A DNA stretch of 64,000 bases from Anatilimnocola floriformis. Its GTDB lineage: Bacteria > Planctomycetota > Planctomycetia > Pirellulales > Pirellulaceae. Below are positions 11,213 through 20,708 of this stretch, piece by piece. Positions within the stretch are counted from its first letter, which is position 1. Every line of letters begins with the position of its first letter. The notes beneath the pieces were generated by a model that had not been told where the DNA came from, did no database searches, and saw nothing but the letters and a program-made list of their open reading frames with translations. A program made the translations under genes and the position numbers. The stretch is taken from NCBI RefSeq assembly GCF_024256385.1, contig NZ_JAMLFW010000001.1, forward strand, positions 4,836,001-4,900,000. The letters are read 5' to 3'.

Positions 11213-11959
11213 ATGGCTGTGACGGACAGCGTTGTGTTGGAAACCCGCCTGGTGACGAAGGTCTATGGCGAAGGAGACACCAAGGTCGAGGCCTTGCGCG
11301 GTGTCGATGTGCAGGTGCATGCCGGCGAAATGCTGGCCATTATGGGACGCAGCGGCAGCGGCAAGAGCACACTCCTCACACTGCTCGGCGGTGTCGATGT
11401 TCCTACCGGCGGTCATGTGCTGCTGGAAGGCAAAGATCTCGCAAAAATGACCGACGACCAGCGCACGCTTATCCGCCGGCAACGGATCGGTTTTATTTTT
11501 CAAGCGTTCAATCTGCTGCCGATTTTCACGGCAGAAGAAAATGTGGCGTTGCCGCTCGAGCTCGACGGCATGAACCCCGCGGTCGCCAAGAAGAAGGCGC
11601 TGGAAAAACTCGAACTCGTCGGCATGGGCAAACGAGCCGGCCACATTCCCGGCAAGCTCTCCGGCGGCGAACAGCAACGCGTAGCCATTGCCCGCGCACT
11701 CGCCATTGAACCAGCGATCCTGCTCGCTGACGAACCAACGGGCAATCTCGATTCGGCCAACGGTGAAAAAGTAACGGCCATGCTTCGCAGGCTGGTCGAA
11801 GATCACGGTCAAACAATTGTGATCGTAACGCACGACGCTCAAGTGGCCCGCCAAGCTGATCGGGTGATTTATCTGGCCGATGGTTTGATCGATCGCGAAG
11901 AAATCGTACGTCCTCGCAAGCCAGCCGCCGCTGCCGTCATGGAGGCCAGCCGTCGATGA
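11213..11959 (+). CDS. ABC transporter ATP-binding protein, LolD/MacB family
   Basis: A 248-residue nucleotide-binding subunit. It has Walker [11 protein letters not shown]-loop [10 protein letters not shown], signature [16 protein letters not shown], Walker [13 protein letters not shown] and switch His in VTHDAQVA. The 'DEPTGNLDS' form and the [15 protein letters not shown] start are typical of the LolD/MacB/FtsE group that works with FtsX-type permeases. A ribosome site (GAGGAG) precedes the ATG. Its stop overlaps the downstream permease start by four bases, so the two are translationally coupled. Confidence 0.93.
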   Translation: MAVTDSVVLETRLVTKVYGEGDTKVEALRGVDVQVHAGEMLAIMGRSGSGKSTLLTLLGGVDVPTGGHVLLEGKDLAKMTDDQRTLIRRQRIGFIFQAFNLLPIFTAEENVALPLELDGMNPAVAKKKALEKLELVGMGKRAGHIPGKLSGGEQQRVAIARALAIEPAILLADEPTGNLDSANGEKVTAMLRRLVEDHGQTIVIVTHDAQVARQADRVIYLADGLIDREEIVRPRKPAAAAVMEASRR

Positions 11960-14544
11960 GCTTAGGCAAGTTTTCGAGCCGCAGCCTGACCTCGCGGTTG
12001 GGCCGGACCATTCTCACGATTCTGAGCATTGTGATCGGCGTGACGGCCGTTGTTTCTGTCAGCTTGCTGAGCGAAACAACCAGCAAAGCTCAGAAGATGA
12101 TGTTCGAAACCGTCACCGGCAAAGCGACGCTGGAAGTGACCGTGCCCGGCAACGCCGGCTTCGAAGACGACATCGTCGCCAAAGTGCAGCAGACCCCGGG
12201 CGTGCAGTACGCCGTGCCGCTGCTGCAGCGCGACGCCAAGATCATCAGCGGTGAAAAGCAAATCAAGCTGCAAGCGCTGGGTGTGGATACCGCTCGCGCT
12301 TCGAAGGAGCAAACCGTCGATCAGCTGGTGCGCGACTACAAAGTCACCGCTGGCCGCATGGGTGAACTCCGCACAGACAAGAAGAAGCCCTATGAACTCG
12401 TCATTGATGAAGGCTTTGCCAAGCAACAGCACCTGAAGATCGGCGATGTCGTTTCCGTGCGCGGTGCGGCTGCTAAAGTGGATCTGGAAGTGGTCGGCCT
12501 GGCCAAGCCGCTCGGCGGCGCTGCGATGCGTCAGATGGCGCTCGCGATGATTCCGCTCAACGACTCGAAGAAGATCTTCAACCGCACTCACCCCAATATC
12601 ATCGACTCGATTCAAATCGTCACGGCGGTTGGCGCCAATGTCGATCAAGTCGCGGCCGAGATCGCCAAGATTCTTCCCGAAGGCTTGAAGGTTCGTCCGC
12701 CATCGAGCAATTCGAATTTGATGAAGCGGATGTTGCTGTCGACGGAACAGAGCTTGTTCGTCTCGACGGTGTTTTCGTTCGTGCTGGCCTGCTTCATCAT
12801 TCTCAACACGTTCTTTATGAGCGTGGGAGAACGCCGTCGTCAGCTGGCCATCATGCGGGCCGTCGGCGCGACGGGCAAGCAGATCATGTACACGATGCTC
12901 GGCGAAGCGCTCATGCTCGGTGTCATCGGCACGGGCATCGGCATTCCAGCCGGCATCGGCGCAGCGTATCTGATGAACCGTACGATGTCGCGCGGCTTCG
13001 ATGTGATCCTGCCCGATCCACAGATTCATTGGTTGCCGATCGCACTCGCTGCATTTCTCGGCATCGGCATTTCGCTCATTGGTTCGTATGTGCCGGCCTG
13101 GCGGGCGGGACAAGTTTCGCCGCTCGAAGGTCTCAGCCGCGTGTCGCGCGAAGACATCGAAGGTGGCGGTCGCCGTTACCTGGTTTTCGGCGGGCTGCTC
13201 ATGCTGATCGGCGTGGTGATTGTTTATTTCTGCATCGCTGGCCAACTGAATATCTACGTCGGGCCGTTTGGCGCCGTGTTCCTGTTGATCGGCGTCGTCT
13301 TTTTGTCGCCGCTGTTTTTGGAACCGCTGATCACGGTCTTTGCTGCCATGATCAAACCCTTCACCAAGGTCGAAGGGGAAATGGCCCTGCGGCAGATTCT
13401 GCGGCATCGCGTCCGCACGCAGCTGACCATCGGCGTGCTCTTCGTCGCCGCCTGTGCGGTGATCGGCATGACCATTTCGATCAAGGACAACGTGCGCGAT
13501 ATGCAGGAGTGGTATCGCGCGTCGGTTACGAGCGACTTTTTCGTTCGCTCACTGATGCCTGATATGCAAAAGGGAACTTCACCCGACTTGCCCGCCGAAG
13601 TGGGCGATGAAATCCGAGAGATTTCCTATCTCGACCCCAGCATGGTCGAACGAATTGTGTTCGTCGGCGCCGACGTTTTAGACAAACAAGGAGCCGAGCA
13701 TGGCATTCACGTCGTCGCTCGCGACTTTGCCGATCACCGACCCCCGTCGTTCGATCTGACCGACGGAACTTTGGAAGGGCTGCGCGAAAAGCTCTTCGAT
13801 GGCCAGGTCGTGATTGGTTCGATTCTCGCTCACGACTTGAACCTCAAGGCGGGCGAAGAAATCAGCATCCTCGGCCGTAACGGGGCAGAAAAAGTGAAAG
13901 TCGCCGCAGTTGCCAACGACTACATGGTCGCCGGCCTGTCGGTTCACATGCAGCGCAAGACGGCGGAGCGGATTCTCGGTATCGAAGGCGTCGACGCGTA
14001 TGCCATTCGCCTGGCCGAAAACGAGAATCGCGAAAAGCTCGAGGATCTGCGGAACAAACTCGCAGTCATCACCGACAAGTACGCCCTCATGCTGCAATCG
14101 AACACGGAACTGAGCTGGACCATCGACGCGATGAAAGCCGGCGTGGAACTTGGCATGTGGGGGCTCGTGTACGTCGCCTTCTTCGTCGCCATGATCGGCG
14201 TGGTGAACACGCTGACGATGAACGTGCTGGAACAAACTCGCGAGCTCGCCATGCTGCGGATCGTCGCGATGACCAAGACACAAGTTCGCAAAACGATTCT
14301 GACCCAAGCTCTGCTTATCAGCGCGGCGGGCCTCGTGCCGGGAATCGCGGTGGGCGTGTTCGTCGCTTACATCATGAACCTGGCCATGGTGCCATCATTC
14401 GGCCGGGAGATTGAGTTCCACTTTTATCCTGGCTTGCTGTCGGTCGCGCTCTTCGGCACGATTGCAGTTACGCTGATCGCGGCTTACTTCCCCGCACGTC
14501 GCGCGGCGAACGTCGATCTCGCGCAGGCGCTGCACTACGATTAA
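11956..14544 (+). CDS. ABC transporter permease with two FtsX domains
   Basis: An 862-residue permease. An N-terminal membrane helix (about residues 18-40) precedes a large MacB-like periplasmic region. Three helices of the first FtsX domain lie around residues 270-390 (FVLACFIILNTFFMSVGERRRQLAIMRAVGATGKQIMY), then a second helix/periplasmic unit, and a second FtsX domain at about 735-862 (NTLTMNVLEQTRELAMLRIVAMTKTQVRKTI). This duplicated form is typical of lipoprotein or lipid exporters and of some peptide exporters. The substrate cannot be told from sequence. Confidence 0.9.
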   Translation: MSLGKFSSRSLTSRLGRTILTILSIVIGVTAVVSVSLLSETTSKAQKMMFETVTGKATLEVTVPGNAGFEDDIVAKVQQTPGVQYAVPLLQRDAKIISGEKQIKLQALGVDTARASKEQTVDQLVRDYKVTAGRMGELRTDKKKPYELVIDEGFAKQQHLKIGDVVSVRGAAAKVDLEVVGLAKPLGGAAMRQMALAMIPLNDSKKIFNRTHPNIIDSIQIVTAVGANVDQVAAEIAKILPEGLKVRPPSSNSNLMKRMLLSTEQSLFVSTVFSFVLACFIILNTFFMSVGERRRQLAIMRAVGATGKQIMYTMLGEALMLGVIGTGIGIPAGIGAAYLMNRTMSRGFDVILPDPQIHWLPIALAAFLGIGISLIGSYVPAWRAGQVSPLEGLSRVSREDIEGGGRRYLVFGGLLMLIGVVIVYFCIAGQLNIYVGPFGAVFLLIGVVFLSPLFLEPLITVFAAMIKPFTKVEGEMALRQILRHRVRTQLTIGVLFVAACAVIGMTISIKDNVRDMQEWYRASVTSDFFVRSLMPDMQKGTSPDLPAEVGDEIREISYLDPSMVERIVFVGADVLDKQGAEHGIHVVARDFADHRPPSFDLTDGTLEGLREKLFDGQVVIGSILAHDLNLKAGEEISILGRNGAEKVKVAAVANDYMVAGLSVHMQRKTAERILGIEGVDAYAIRLAENENREKLEDLRNKLAVITDKYALMLQSNTELSWTIDAMKAGVELGMWGLVYVAFFVAMIGVVNTLTMNVLEQTRELAMLRIVAMTKTQVRKTILTQALLISAAGLVPGIAVGVFVAYIMNLAMVPSFGREIEFHFYPGLLSVALFGTIAVTLIAAYFPARRAANVDLAQALHYD

Positions 14545-14568
14545 TCGGCAGGCAGGCCTCAAACCAAA

Positions 14569-14604
14569 AGACCTCAAGCAACTTAAGTGGCTTGCTTGAG
14601 GTCT
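14569..14604. terminator. Bidirectional terminator between permease and DUF4259 genes
   Basis: Arms of 13 bases (AGACCTCAAGCAA, 14569-14581, and its complement at 14592-14604) enclose a 10-base loop. A-rich sequence lies on the left and a short T-run on the right. It sits between convergent genes and overlaps the stop codon of the minus-strand gene. Confidence 0.75.
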
Positions 14605-15653
14605 CTTTCATGCTGGCGCTGGTTGCGAACGATGCAATCGACCCAAGTCTCGACTCGCGATTGCTCGACCCCTACGTAATCGACGAGGAATGCGATCGCC
14701 AGCGATCGATTGTCGCCCGCACTTAGCTGCGTCCACCGCTGGACGAATTCGGCTTGCGTTTTGAGCCCGAGTTCGCGGTCCTGCTTCTGCATGTGCTGGG
14801 CAAAGATCTCGCCGAGCTTTCCCCACTCATCGTCCCGCCGAGTGATGAACTGCGCAATTGGTAAGCGGAACTTGAGCGGTGAATCGCTGTGCTCCCTCTC
14901 CCAGGGAAACTGCAGATTGCCGTAGAGCTCCACATTCCACCCAAAGCTTTGGCCGTAAAGCGTTTCGCCGAAACTGCGAGTGATTTCGAGGCGGCCGATC
15001 ACTTCTAGCTGCTGTGCCTCCAAGGCTGACTTTTGGTCGTGGACCACATGCACTTCAACGGCCGCTTCCGGCGGGCTGCTGGTGAACCATTCCTTGATCA
15101 TCACGTGCGAAGCGGCCACTTCGGCGAGTGTAGGCTTGTTCGGCTGACTGATGCGCGTGGTGACGAGGATAGCTCCGGCATAGCGAGTCTTCTCTCGATC
15201 CGCGGATACGCAAACTGCCGCTCCGTAGTTGCCATCGGCATGTCGAAAGGCCAGGCAATCGCCCGTCCGAAACGGGACGGAGTAGAGTCGCGGTTTGACC
15301 CGTTTCCGCGGTTTCTTGGTGGGGACCGCGAGCTTCTTCAGCAAGCGAGCGAGGATCTTCTTACGCGCCGGGTAGTCGGCTTCCCAGATCTCTTGCTCCA
15401 GATCTTCGTCGAAGGTTTGCTGCACGATGGCAAGCACATCGTCGTCGAGCGCCCCGCATTCCCACTGAGCCAGCGCCAGACCGAGCCAGAACGGTGTGTT
15501 GTCTATTATCACGCGATCGCGAAAAAGCGATTTCTCCTCGAACCGCTGCCGGATCTGCTCTGGCGTAGCCCCGAGGTTGTACTGGTCGATGTACTCGCCA
15601 TAAGCGTCGAGCGCGGCATCGTCTTCCAGAATTTTGGTCCCCCAGGTGCCCAT
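14583..15653 (-). CDS. DUF4259 domain protein
   Basis: A 356-residue soluble protein beginning MGTWGTKILEDDAALD, the diagnostic start of the DUF4259 family (usually GTWG followed by an acidic DxALD). The first 110 residues match that family and include the LALAQWECGALDD segment. The rest, from about residue 115 (RVKPRLYSVPFRTGDCLAFRHADGNYGAAVCVS), looks like a separate beta-rich domain repeated in other uncharacterised bacterial proteins. It has no signal peptide and no membrane helix. It is transcribed alone and convergent with the ABC operon. Function unknown. Confidence 0.8.
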   Translation of the reverse strand: MGTWGTKILEDDAALDAYGEYIDQYNLGATPEQIRQRFEEKSLFRDRVIIDNTPFWLGLALAQWECGALDDDVLAIVQQTFDEDLEQEIWEADYPARKKILARLLKKLAVPTKKPRKRVKPRLYSVPFRTGDCLAFRHADGNYGAAVCVSADREKTRYAGAILVTTRISQPNKPTLAEVAASHVMIKEWFTSSPPEAAVEVHVVHDQKSALEAQQLEVIGRLEITRSFGETLYGQSFGWNVELYGNLQFPWEREHSDSPLKFRLPIAQFITRRDDEWGKLGEIFAQHMQKQDRELGLKTQAEFVQRWTQLSAGDNRSLAIAFLVDYVGVEQSRVETWVDCIVRNQRQHERDLKQAT

Positions 15654-15820
15654 AGAAATGAGACTCTAACGTTGAAAAGGTGAGTTCACAATCAAATCGC
15701 CGCAACCGGTTCAAAATCAGTCTGCGGCGGAAGTTAGATCGCAGCGAATCTGCTATGCTGGGGGCTCCATTGTCGGGTCTGCATTGTGGACCATCCCCTC
15801 CGCCATTCCCCCCCGCTGTC

Positions 15821-16717
15821 ATGTCTGCCGACTTTGAGGCCGCTCGATTTCAGGAACATCTGCGTAGCCTGCGGCAGCGGATTGAGGCTCAGCTGGCGGG
15901 CTGCACCGAATATGGCCCAGAAGTGCCCGCCCGGCTCGCGGCGGCGATTCGGCACAGCCTGTTTGCCCCCGCCAAGCGATTGCGGCCGCTGTTGGTGTTA
16001 ATGGCTTGCGAGGCCTGCGGTTATGGGATCGAGGCAGCGTTGCCAGCGGCGGCAGCAGTGGAGTTTATCCACACTTACTCGCTGATTCACGACGATTTGC
16101 CGGCCATGGACGACGACGAACTGCGTCGCGGCCGGCCAACTTGTCACGTGGCTTTTGACGAAGCGACGGCGATCCTGGCGGGTGACGCGATGCTCGCTCA
16201 GGCGTTTGAAATTGTGGCGGCAAATTGTCCGGCTTGGGCGCTACAATCCTGTTTGCAGGAGTTGGCCCGCGCGGCCGGTCCGGGAAACCTGGTGGGAGGT
16301 CAGTACGACGATTTGAATCCGACCGAGCTCGAGCAAAGCCTCGCCGGGTTGGAACGAATACACCGGCGGAAGACGGGGGCTCTGATCAAGGTCTCGCTGC
16401 GAATGGGCGGCGCGATCGGGCAGGCTTCGGCGACCCAGCTTGCGGCTTTGGAGCGGTACGGCGATTGTCTGGGGTTGGCGTTTCAAATTGTCGATGACCT
16501 CTTGGACTTGCGGGGCGATGAAAGCAAGATGGGAAAGAAGACAGGGAAAGATTCCGAGGCTGGCAAGCTGACCTATCCCGGTTTGCTGGGCGAAGCAGCC
16601 AGTCAGCAGCGCGCAGCCGACCTGATTGCCGAGGCCCGGCAAGCGGCGGGAACATTTGGGGAGCGGGGTGCGTACCTGGAAGCGCTGGCCCGGTATGTGT
16701 TAGAACGGAATCACTGA
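15821..16717 (+). CDS. ispA: Short-chain polyprenyl (geranyl/farnesyl) diphosphate synthase
   Basis: A 298-residue all-helical prenyltransferase that condenses IPP with allylic diphosphates. The first Asp-rich motif is DDLPAMDDD, with the two-residue insertion seen in bacterial FPP synthases, and the second is DDLLDL preceded by FQIV. The conserved KRLRPLL basic motif and the GNLVGGQYDDL segment are present. The ATG at 15821 matches the family N-terminus. It ends just ahead of dxs, so prenyl chain synthesis and the first MEP step are probably co-expressed. Confidence 0.93.
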   Translation: MSADFEAARFQEHLRSLRQRIEAQLAGCTEYGPEVPARLAAAIRHSLFAPAKRLRPLLVLMACEACGYGIEAALPAAAAVEFIHTYSLIHDDLPAMDDDELRRGRPTCHVAFDEATAILAGDAMLAQAFEIVAANCPAWALQSCLQELARAAGPGNLVGGQYDDLNPTELEQSLAGLERIHRRKTGALIKVSLRMGGAIGQASATQLAALERYGDCLGLAFQIVDDLLDLRGDESKMGKKTGKDSEAGKLTYPGLLGEAASQQRAADLIAEARQAAGTFGERGAYLEALARYVLERNH

Positions 16718-16745
16718 GATTGGCTTGGAAGCCGCACAAAAAGCT

Positions 16746-18635
16746 ATGCATCAAATACTTTCCAAAATCGAATCGGCCGCTGACCTGCAGAAAATGTCGG
16801 TCGGCGAACTCACGACCCTCGGCGCGGAAATCCGCGACGTGCTGTGCAATCTGCTCAGCACCCGCACCGCTCACTTTGCGTCGAATCTCGGCGTCGTCGA
16901 GCTGTGCCTCGCATTGCACAGCGTGTTCGACTTCCGCCGTGACCGCCTGATCTGGGACACCGGCCATCAGATCTATCCGCACAAGCTCGTGACCGGCCGC
17001 TATCACGAATTCAGCACGATCCGCACCAAGGGCGGATTGATGGGTTATCCCAACCCGCACGAGAGCGAATACGACCTCTTCATGACGGGCCATGCCGGTT
17101 CGAGCGTTTCGACGGCCTTGGGTTTGAAGAGCGGCGACGATTTGCGCGGCGAACCCGAACGACGATCGGTCGCGGTGATCGGCGATGGCGCATTTCCCTC
17201 GGGCATTGTTTTCGAAGCGCTCAATAATGCGGGCGGTTTGAAGAGCGACACGCTGGTGATTTTGAACGACAACAAAATGTCGATCTGCCCGCGCGTCGGC
17301 GGCCTGGCCAGTTATATGGATCGGCTGCGCACGACTCCGTTTTATGCCGGGCTGAAGAACAGCGTGGTCGAGACGCTGAACAAGGTGCCGCTGCTGGGCG
17401 ATCCGGTGGAACGCTTCCTCGCGCAAATGAAGGAAGCCGTGAAGGCCGGTTTGCACGGCGGGATGATGTTCGAGGATCTCGGCTTCCGCTACCTCGGCCC
17501 GATCGACGGCCACAATCTGGTGGTGCTCCGCAAATACCTGCAGATGGTGAAGAACCTCAAGGGTCCGATCCTGCTGCACGTCGTTACCGAGAAGGGCCAC
17601 GGCTATCAGCCCGCCGCGGCCGATCCGGTGTTCTTTCACACGCCGCCGGCCTTTGAAGATGACAACGGCTGTGCGATTCCGAAAAAGTCGGGCGGTTCGC
17701 CGGCCTACACCAATCTCATCAGCGAAGCCATTGGCAATGCGATGCGCCGCGATAACCGCGTGACGGTGCTGACCGCGGCCATGTGCCAAGGGAATAAGCT
17801 CGAGAAAGTTCGCGAGGAATTTCCGCAGCGGTTCTTCGACACGGGCATTTGTGAATCGCACGCGGTTGCCTTCGCCGGCGGTCAGGCCAAAACTGGTTTG
17901 CGGCCGATCGTCGATATCTACAGCACGTTTCTGCAGCGCAGTTACGATCAGATTTTCCAGGAAGTCTCGCTGCAAAATCTGCCGGTGCTGTTCACCATGG
18001 ATCGCGCGGGGCTCACAGGTCCCGACGGCCCGACGCACCACGGCAGCTTCGACATCGCTTACATGCGGATCTTCCCGAACATCGTCTGCATGGCGCCGGG
18101 TGATGCTTACGATGCGCAGCGGATGATCGATTTCTCGCTCACGCTCGACGGGCCGAGCTCGATTCGCTATCCCAAAGCCAATGCCGAAACGCTGCCGGGC
18201 GATCGCCAGCCGATCGAACTGGGGCGGAGCGAAATCATTCGCTGGGGCCGCGATGGCTTGATTCTGGCCTGCGGCACGCTGGTAACCGAGTGCGTTCGCG
18301 CAGCCGACCGGATGCGTCAGGATGGGCTCGATATCGGTGTGGTCAACGCAAGGTTCATCAAGCCGATGGACAAGGACCTGCTCGAGCGGGCTCTCCGAGA
18401 ATGCCCGTTCATCGTCACTGTTGAAGAAGGCTGCTTGATGGGCGGTTTTGGTTCGGCGGTGCTCGAGGCGGCCTCGGAATTGGGGCTCGATTGCAGCCGG
18501 ATCAAGCGGCTGGGCATTCCTGATCGGTATGTCGAGCACGGCGAGCGGGCCGAACTGCTGGCCGATCTGGGGCTCGACCAATTGGGCCTGATTGCGACTT
18601 GCCGGGCGCTCGCCGAGCAAAGAACGCACGCCTAG
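16746..18635 (+). CDS. dxs: 1-deoxy-D-xylulose-5-phosphate synthase
   Basis: Thiamine diphosphate enzyme of about 629 residues joining pyruvate and glyceraldehyde 3-phosphate. It shows the N-terminal WDTGHQIYPHKLVTGR motif, the ThDP site GDGAFPSGIVFEALNNAG with ILNDNKMSI, and the transketolase central domain with DIYSTFLQRSYDQ and MDRAGLTGPDGPTHHG. It is closest to the planctomycete Dxs form. Start: ATG 16746 is taken; an in-frame TTG at 16725 is possible and neither has a strong ribosome site. It follows ispA by 28 bases. Confidence 0.95.
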   Translation: MHQILSKIESAADLQKMSVGELTTLGAEIRDVLCNLLSTRTAHFASNLGVVELCLALHSVFDFRRDRLIWDTGHQIYPHKLVTGRYHEFSTIRTKGGLMGYPNPHESEYDLFMTGHAGSSVSTALGLKSGDDLRGEPERRSVAVIGDGAFPSGIVFEALNNAGGLKSDTLVILNDNKMSICPRVGGLASYMDRLRTTPFYAGLKNSVVETLNKVPLLGDPVERFLAQMKEAVKAGLHGGMMFEDLGFRYLGPIDGHNLVVLRKYLQMVKNLKGPILLHVVTEKGHGYQPAAADPVFFHTPPAFEDDNGCAIPKKSGGSPAYTNLISEAIGNAMRRDNRVTVLTAAMCQGNKLEKVREEFPQRFFDTGICESHAVAFAGGQAKTGLRPIVDIYSTFLQRSYDQIFQEVSLQNLPVLFTMDRAGLTGPDGPTHHGSFDIAYMRIFPNIVCMAPGDAYDAQRMIDFSLTLDGPSSIRYPKANAETLPGDRQPIELGRSEIIRWGRDGLILACGTLVTECVRAADRMRQDGLDIGVVNARFIKPMDKDLLERALRECPFIVTVEEGCLMGGFGSAVLEAASELGLDCSRIKRLGIPDRYVEHGERAELLADLGLDQLGLIATCRALAEQRTHA

Positions 18636-18789
18636 CAGCGAATATCATGCATTCCGCCGGCCGAGCTCTTTGGGAGTTGCGGCCCGCTGGCGGGGAACAA
18701 ATAATGCATAAGCGTGCGAGTTATCGCTCGGAGTACCGAGTTGTTCGGAATACTCGGTGTTCGCCTGATCTGCGGCTCTCATCTTTTTC

Positions 18790-19707
18790 ATGGCACAACG
18801 TCACGAGCAAATCGATTCGATCATCCGTGTGGTCACACCGGAAAACATCGCGTTCGAATATCGGCTCGCCGGTCCGTTTCGCCGTTTGCCGGCCCTGCTC
18901 ATCGACTGGACCATAACCGCCACGGCGATCTTCATCTGCGCAATTGCCATTGCGATTACGTTCGGCGCTTTCATTAGCGGCGGCCTGGCCGAAGCGATGA
19001 TCTCGATTAGCTTCTTCGTCTTCCGCTGGTTTTACGGCGGTTTGTTCGAAACGTTCATGAACGGCCAAACGCCCGGCAAACGGCTGACCGGCATTCGCGT
19101 GCTGACGACCGAAGGTCAGCCGATCAACGGTCTGCAGGCGATCATGCGGAACCTGTTCCGCGGGGCTGATTTGTTTTTGCCGTTGCCGTGCCTCGGCTTG
19201 CTGGTGATGACGCTGAACAAGCGGAGCCAACGTCTGGGCGATTTGGTGTCGGGAACGATCGTGGTCGTCGAGCAGAACTCTTGGCTCACCGGCGTGGCGA
19301 AGCTTGAAGATCCTCGCGCAATTCAGCTTGCCGGTTATCTGCCGCCGAACTTTATTGTCTCGCGGCCACTCGCTCGCGCATTGGCAACGTATGTCGAACG
19401 TCGGCGATTTTTTTCACCGCTCCGCCGCCGCGAAGTCGCCAAGCACTTGGGCGAGCCGCTGTTGGTGCAGTTCGGTTTGCCGGCGGATACGAGTTACGAT
19501 TTGCTGCTATGCGCGCTTTATTACCGCACGTTCATTGCCGATCGTGGTGAAGACGAACGGCGGCTCGCCGAAGCCACCGCGGCCGCTGCGCAGGTCAATC
19601 CGTTCTCGCAGCCATTCGCCACGCCCGCGCAGTTCAATTACAAACCGCCGCCGCTGCCGCAAGAGCAGATGGTGACGATTCCCGCCACGCCGCCTCGGCA
19701 GTTCTAA
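18790..19707 (+). CDS. RDD family membrane protein
   Basis: A 305-residue protein with the RDD domain in the first 160 residues: FRRLPALLIDWTITA (the R-x-x-A-x-x-x-D signature), two further hydrophobic helices, and NGQTPGKRLTGIRVLTTEGQPI, closing with RLGDLVSGTIVV. The C-terminal half is soluble and ends in a Pro-rich tail. RDD proteins are poorly understood membrane proteins, some linked to ion transport. It opens a six- or seven-gene run ending with MoxR and DUF58 proteins, an arrangement conserved in Planctomycetes. Confidence 0.88.
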   Translation: MAQRHEQIDSIIRVVTPENIAFEYRLAGPFRRLPALLIDWTITATAIFICAIAIAITFGAFISGGLAEAMISISFFVFRWFYGGLFETFMNGQTPGKRLTGIRVLTTEGQPINGLQAIMRNLFRGADLFLPLPCLGLLVMTLNKRSQRLGDLVSGTIVVVEQNSWLTGVAKLEDPRAIQLAGYLPPNFIVSRPLARALATYVERRRFFSPLRRREVAKHLGEPLLVQFGLPADTSYDLLLCALYYRTFIADRGEDERRLAEATAAAAQVNPFSQPFATPAQFNYKPPPLPQEQMVTIPATPPRQF

Positions 19708-19724
19708 GAAAGTACAGACACGCT

Positions 19725-20708
19725 ATGAAAGTTGTCGAACTGCTGGAACGCCGCCGCCAAAACTGGCAGGAACTGGAACGCTATTGCGACCGGATCAGCC
19801 AGTCGACGCTCAACACCGCAGAGATCTCGCGGTTCTCGGCGCTCTATCGCGCAGCGTGCGCCGACCTCGCGCTCTCGAACTCCTATCAGTTGCCCGAAAA
19901 CACCGTTCAGTATCTTCACAAGCTAGTCGGCCGGGCTCACAACCAGCTCTATCGGGCCAGGCAGTTCGATTACAAAGTCTGGGCCAAGATGCTGCTAGAG
20001 GATGTGCCGCAGCGGATCTTCAACGATCGCTGCGTGCAGACGATGTTCGTTTTCTTCTGGGGCTTTTTCATTCTCAGTGCCTGGCTCGCCTATTCAAAAA
20101 CGGCCTGGCCGGAATTTGCCGAGGAAATGCTCCCGCCCCAGATGCTTGAGCAGATGCAGGAGCACTTCAAGAAGCCGCCAGATGGCTCGGACCGCGACGG
20201 CGACACGAACCTGCGAATGGCGGCCTTCTATATCAACCACAACACCGGCATCGGCCTGCAATGCTTCGTCTGGGGCCTGCTTGTGGTTCCCGGTTTGTAT
20301 ATCACGGCCAAGAACGCGGTTTGGCTGGGGGCTGCCTTTGGTTACATGGCCCGCCCCGATGTGCCGCAGGGGGAACACTTTTTTCACTTCGTGCGGGCGC
20401 ACGGGCCGTTTGAACTAACTGCGATTGTCCTTTCGGCCGGCGCTGGTTTGCGGCTCGGCATGGCCTGGATCATGCCGGGGCAACTTTCGCGCGGCGCGTC
20501 GCTGCAAAAGAACGGCGCCGAGATGATGCCGGTGATGTGCGCGGCAATGCTGATGTTTTTGTTCGCGGCGCTCATCGAGGGATTCATATCTCCGTCGTCG
20601 GCGCCCATCTGGTTGAAGTCTGGCGTTTGTTTGCTCTCGAGCGCTCTGCTGGGATTCTATTTCGTGGTGCTCGGTTTCCCGCGGAGGCTCCTCAATGCAG
20701 CTCGATAA
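19725..20708 (+). CDS. SpoIIM/DUF95-type membrane protein
   Basis: A 327-residue protein whose start (ERRRQNWQELERYCDRI...LSRFSALYRAACADLALS) and following helices match the stage II sporulation protein M / DUF95 family found beside RDD and MoxR genes in non-sporulating bacteria. Hydrophobic segments lie at about residues 107-125, 180-205, 225-255 and 275-320. The name does not imply sporulation. It begins 17 bases after the RDD gene and overlaps the next gene by 14 bases. Confidence 0.85.
   Translation: MKVVELLERRRQNWQELERYCDRISQSTLNTAEISRFSALYRAACADLALSNSYQLPENTVQYLHKLVGRAHNQLYRARQFDYKVWAKMLLEDVPQRIFNDRCVQTMFVFFWGFFILSAWLAYSKTAWPEFAEEMLPPQMLEQMQEHFKKPPDGSDRDGDTNLRMAAFYINHNTGIGLQCFVWGLLVVPGLYITAKNAVWLGAAFGYMARPDVPQGEHFFHFVRAHGPFELTAIVLSAGAGLRLGMAWIMPGQLSRGASLQKNGAEMMPVMCAAMLMFLFAALIEGFISPSSAPIWLKSGVCLLSSALLGFYFVVLGFPRRLLNAAR

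Noticed and set aside
16386-18629. Minus-strand open frame of 747 codons opposite dxs
   Set aside because: It mirrors the codon structure of dxs, whose identity is certain; the translation has no domain pattern.
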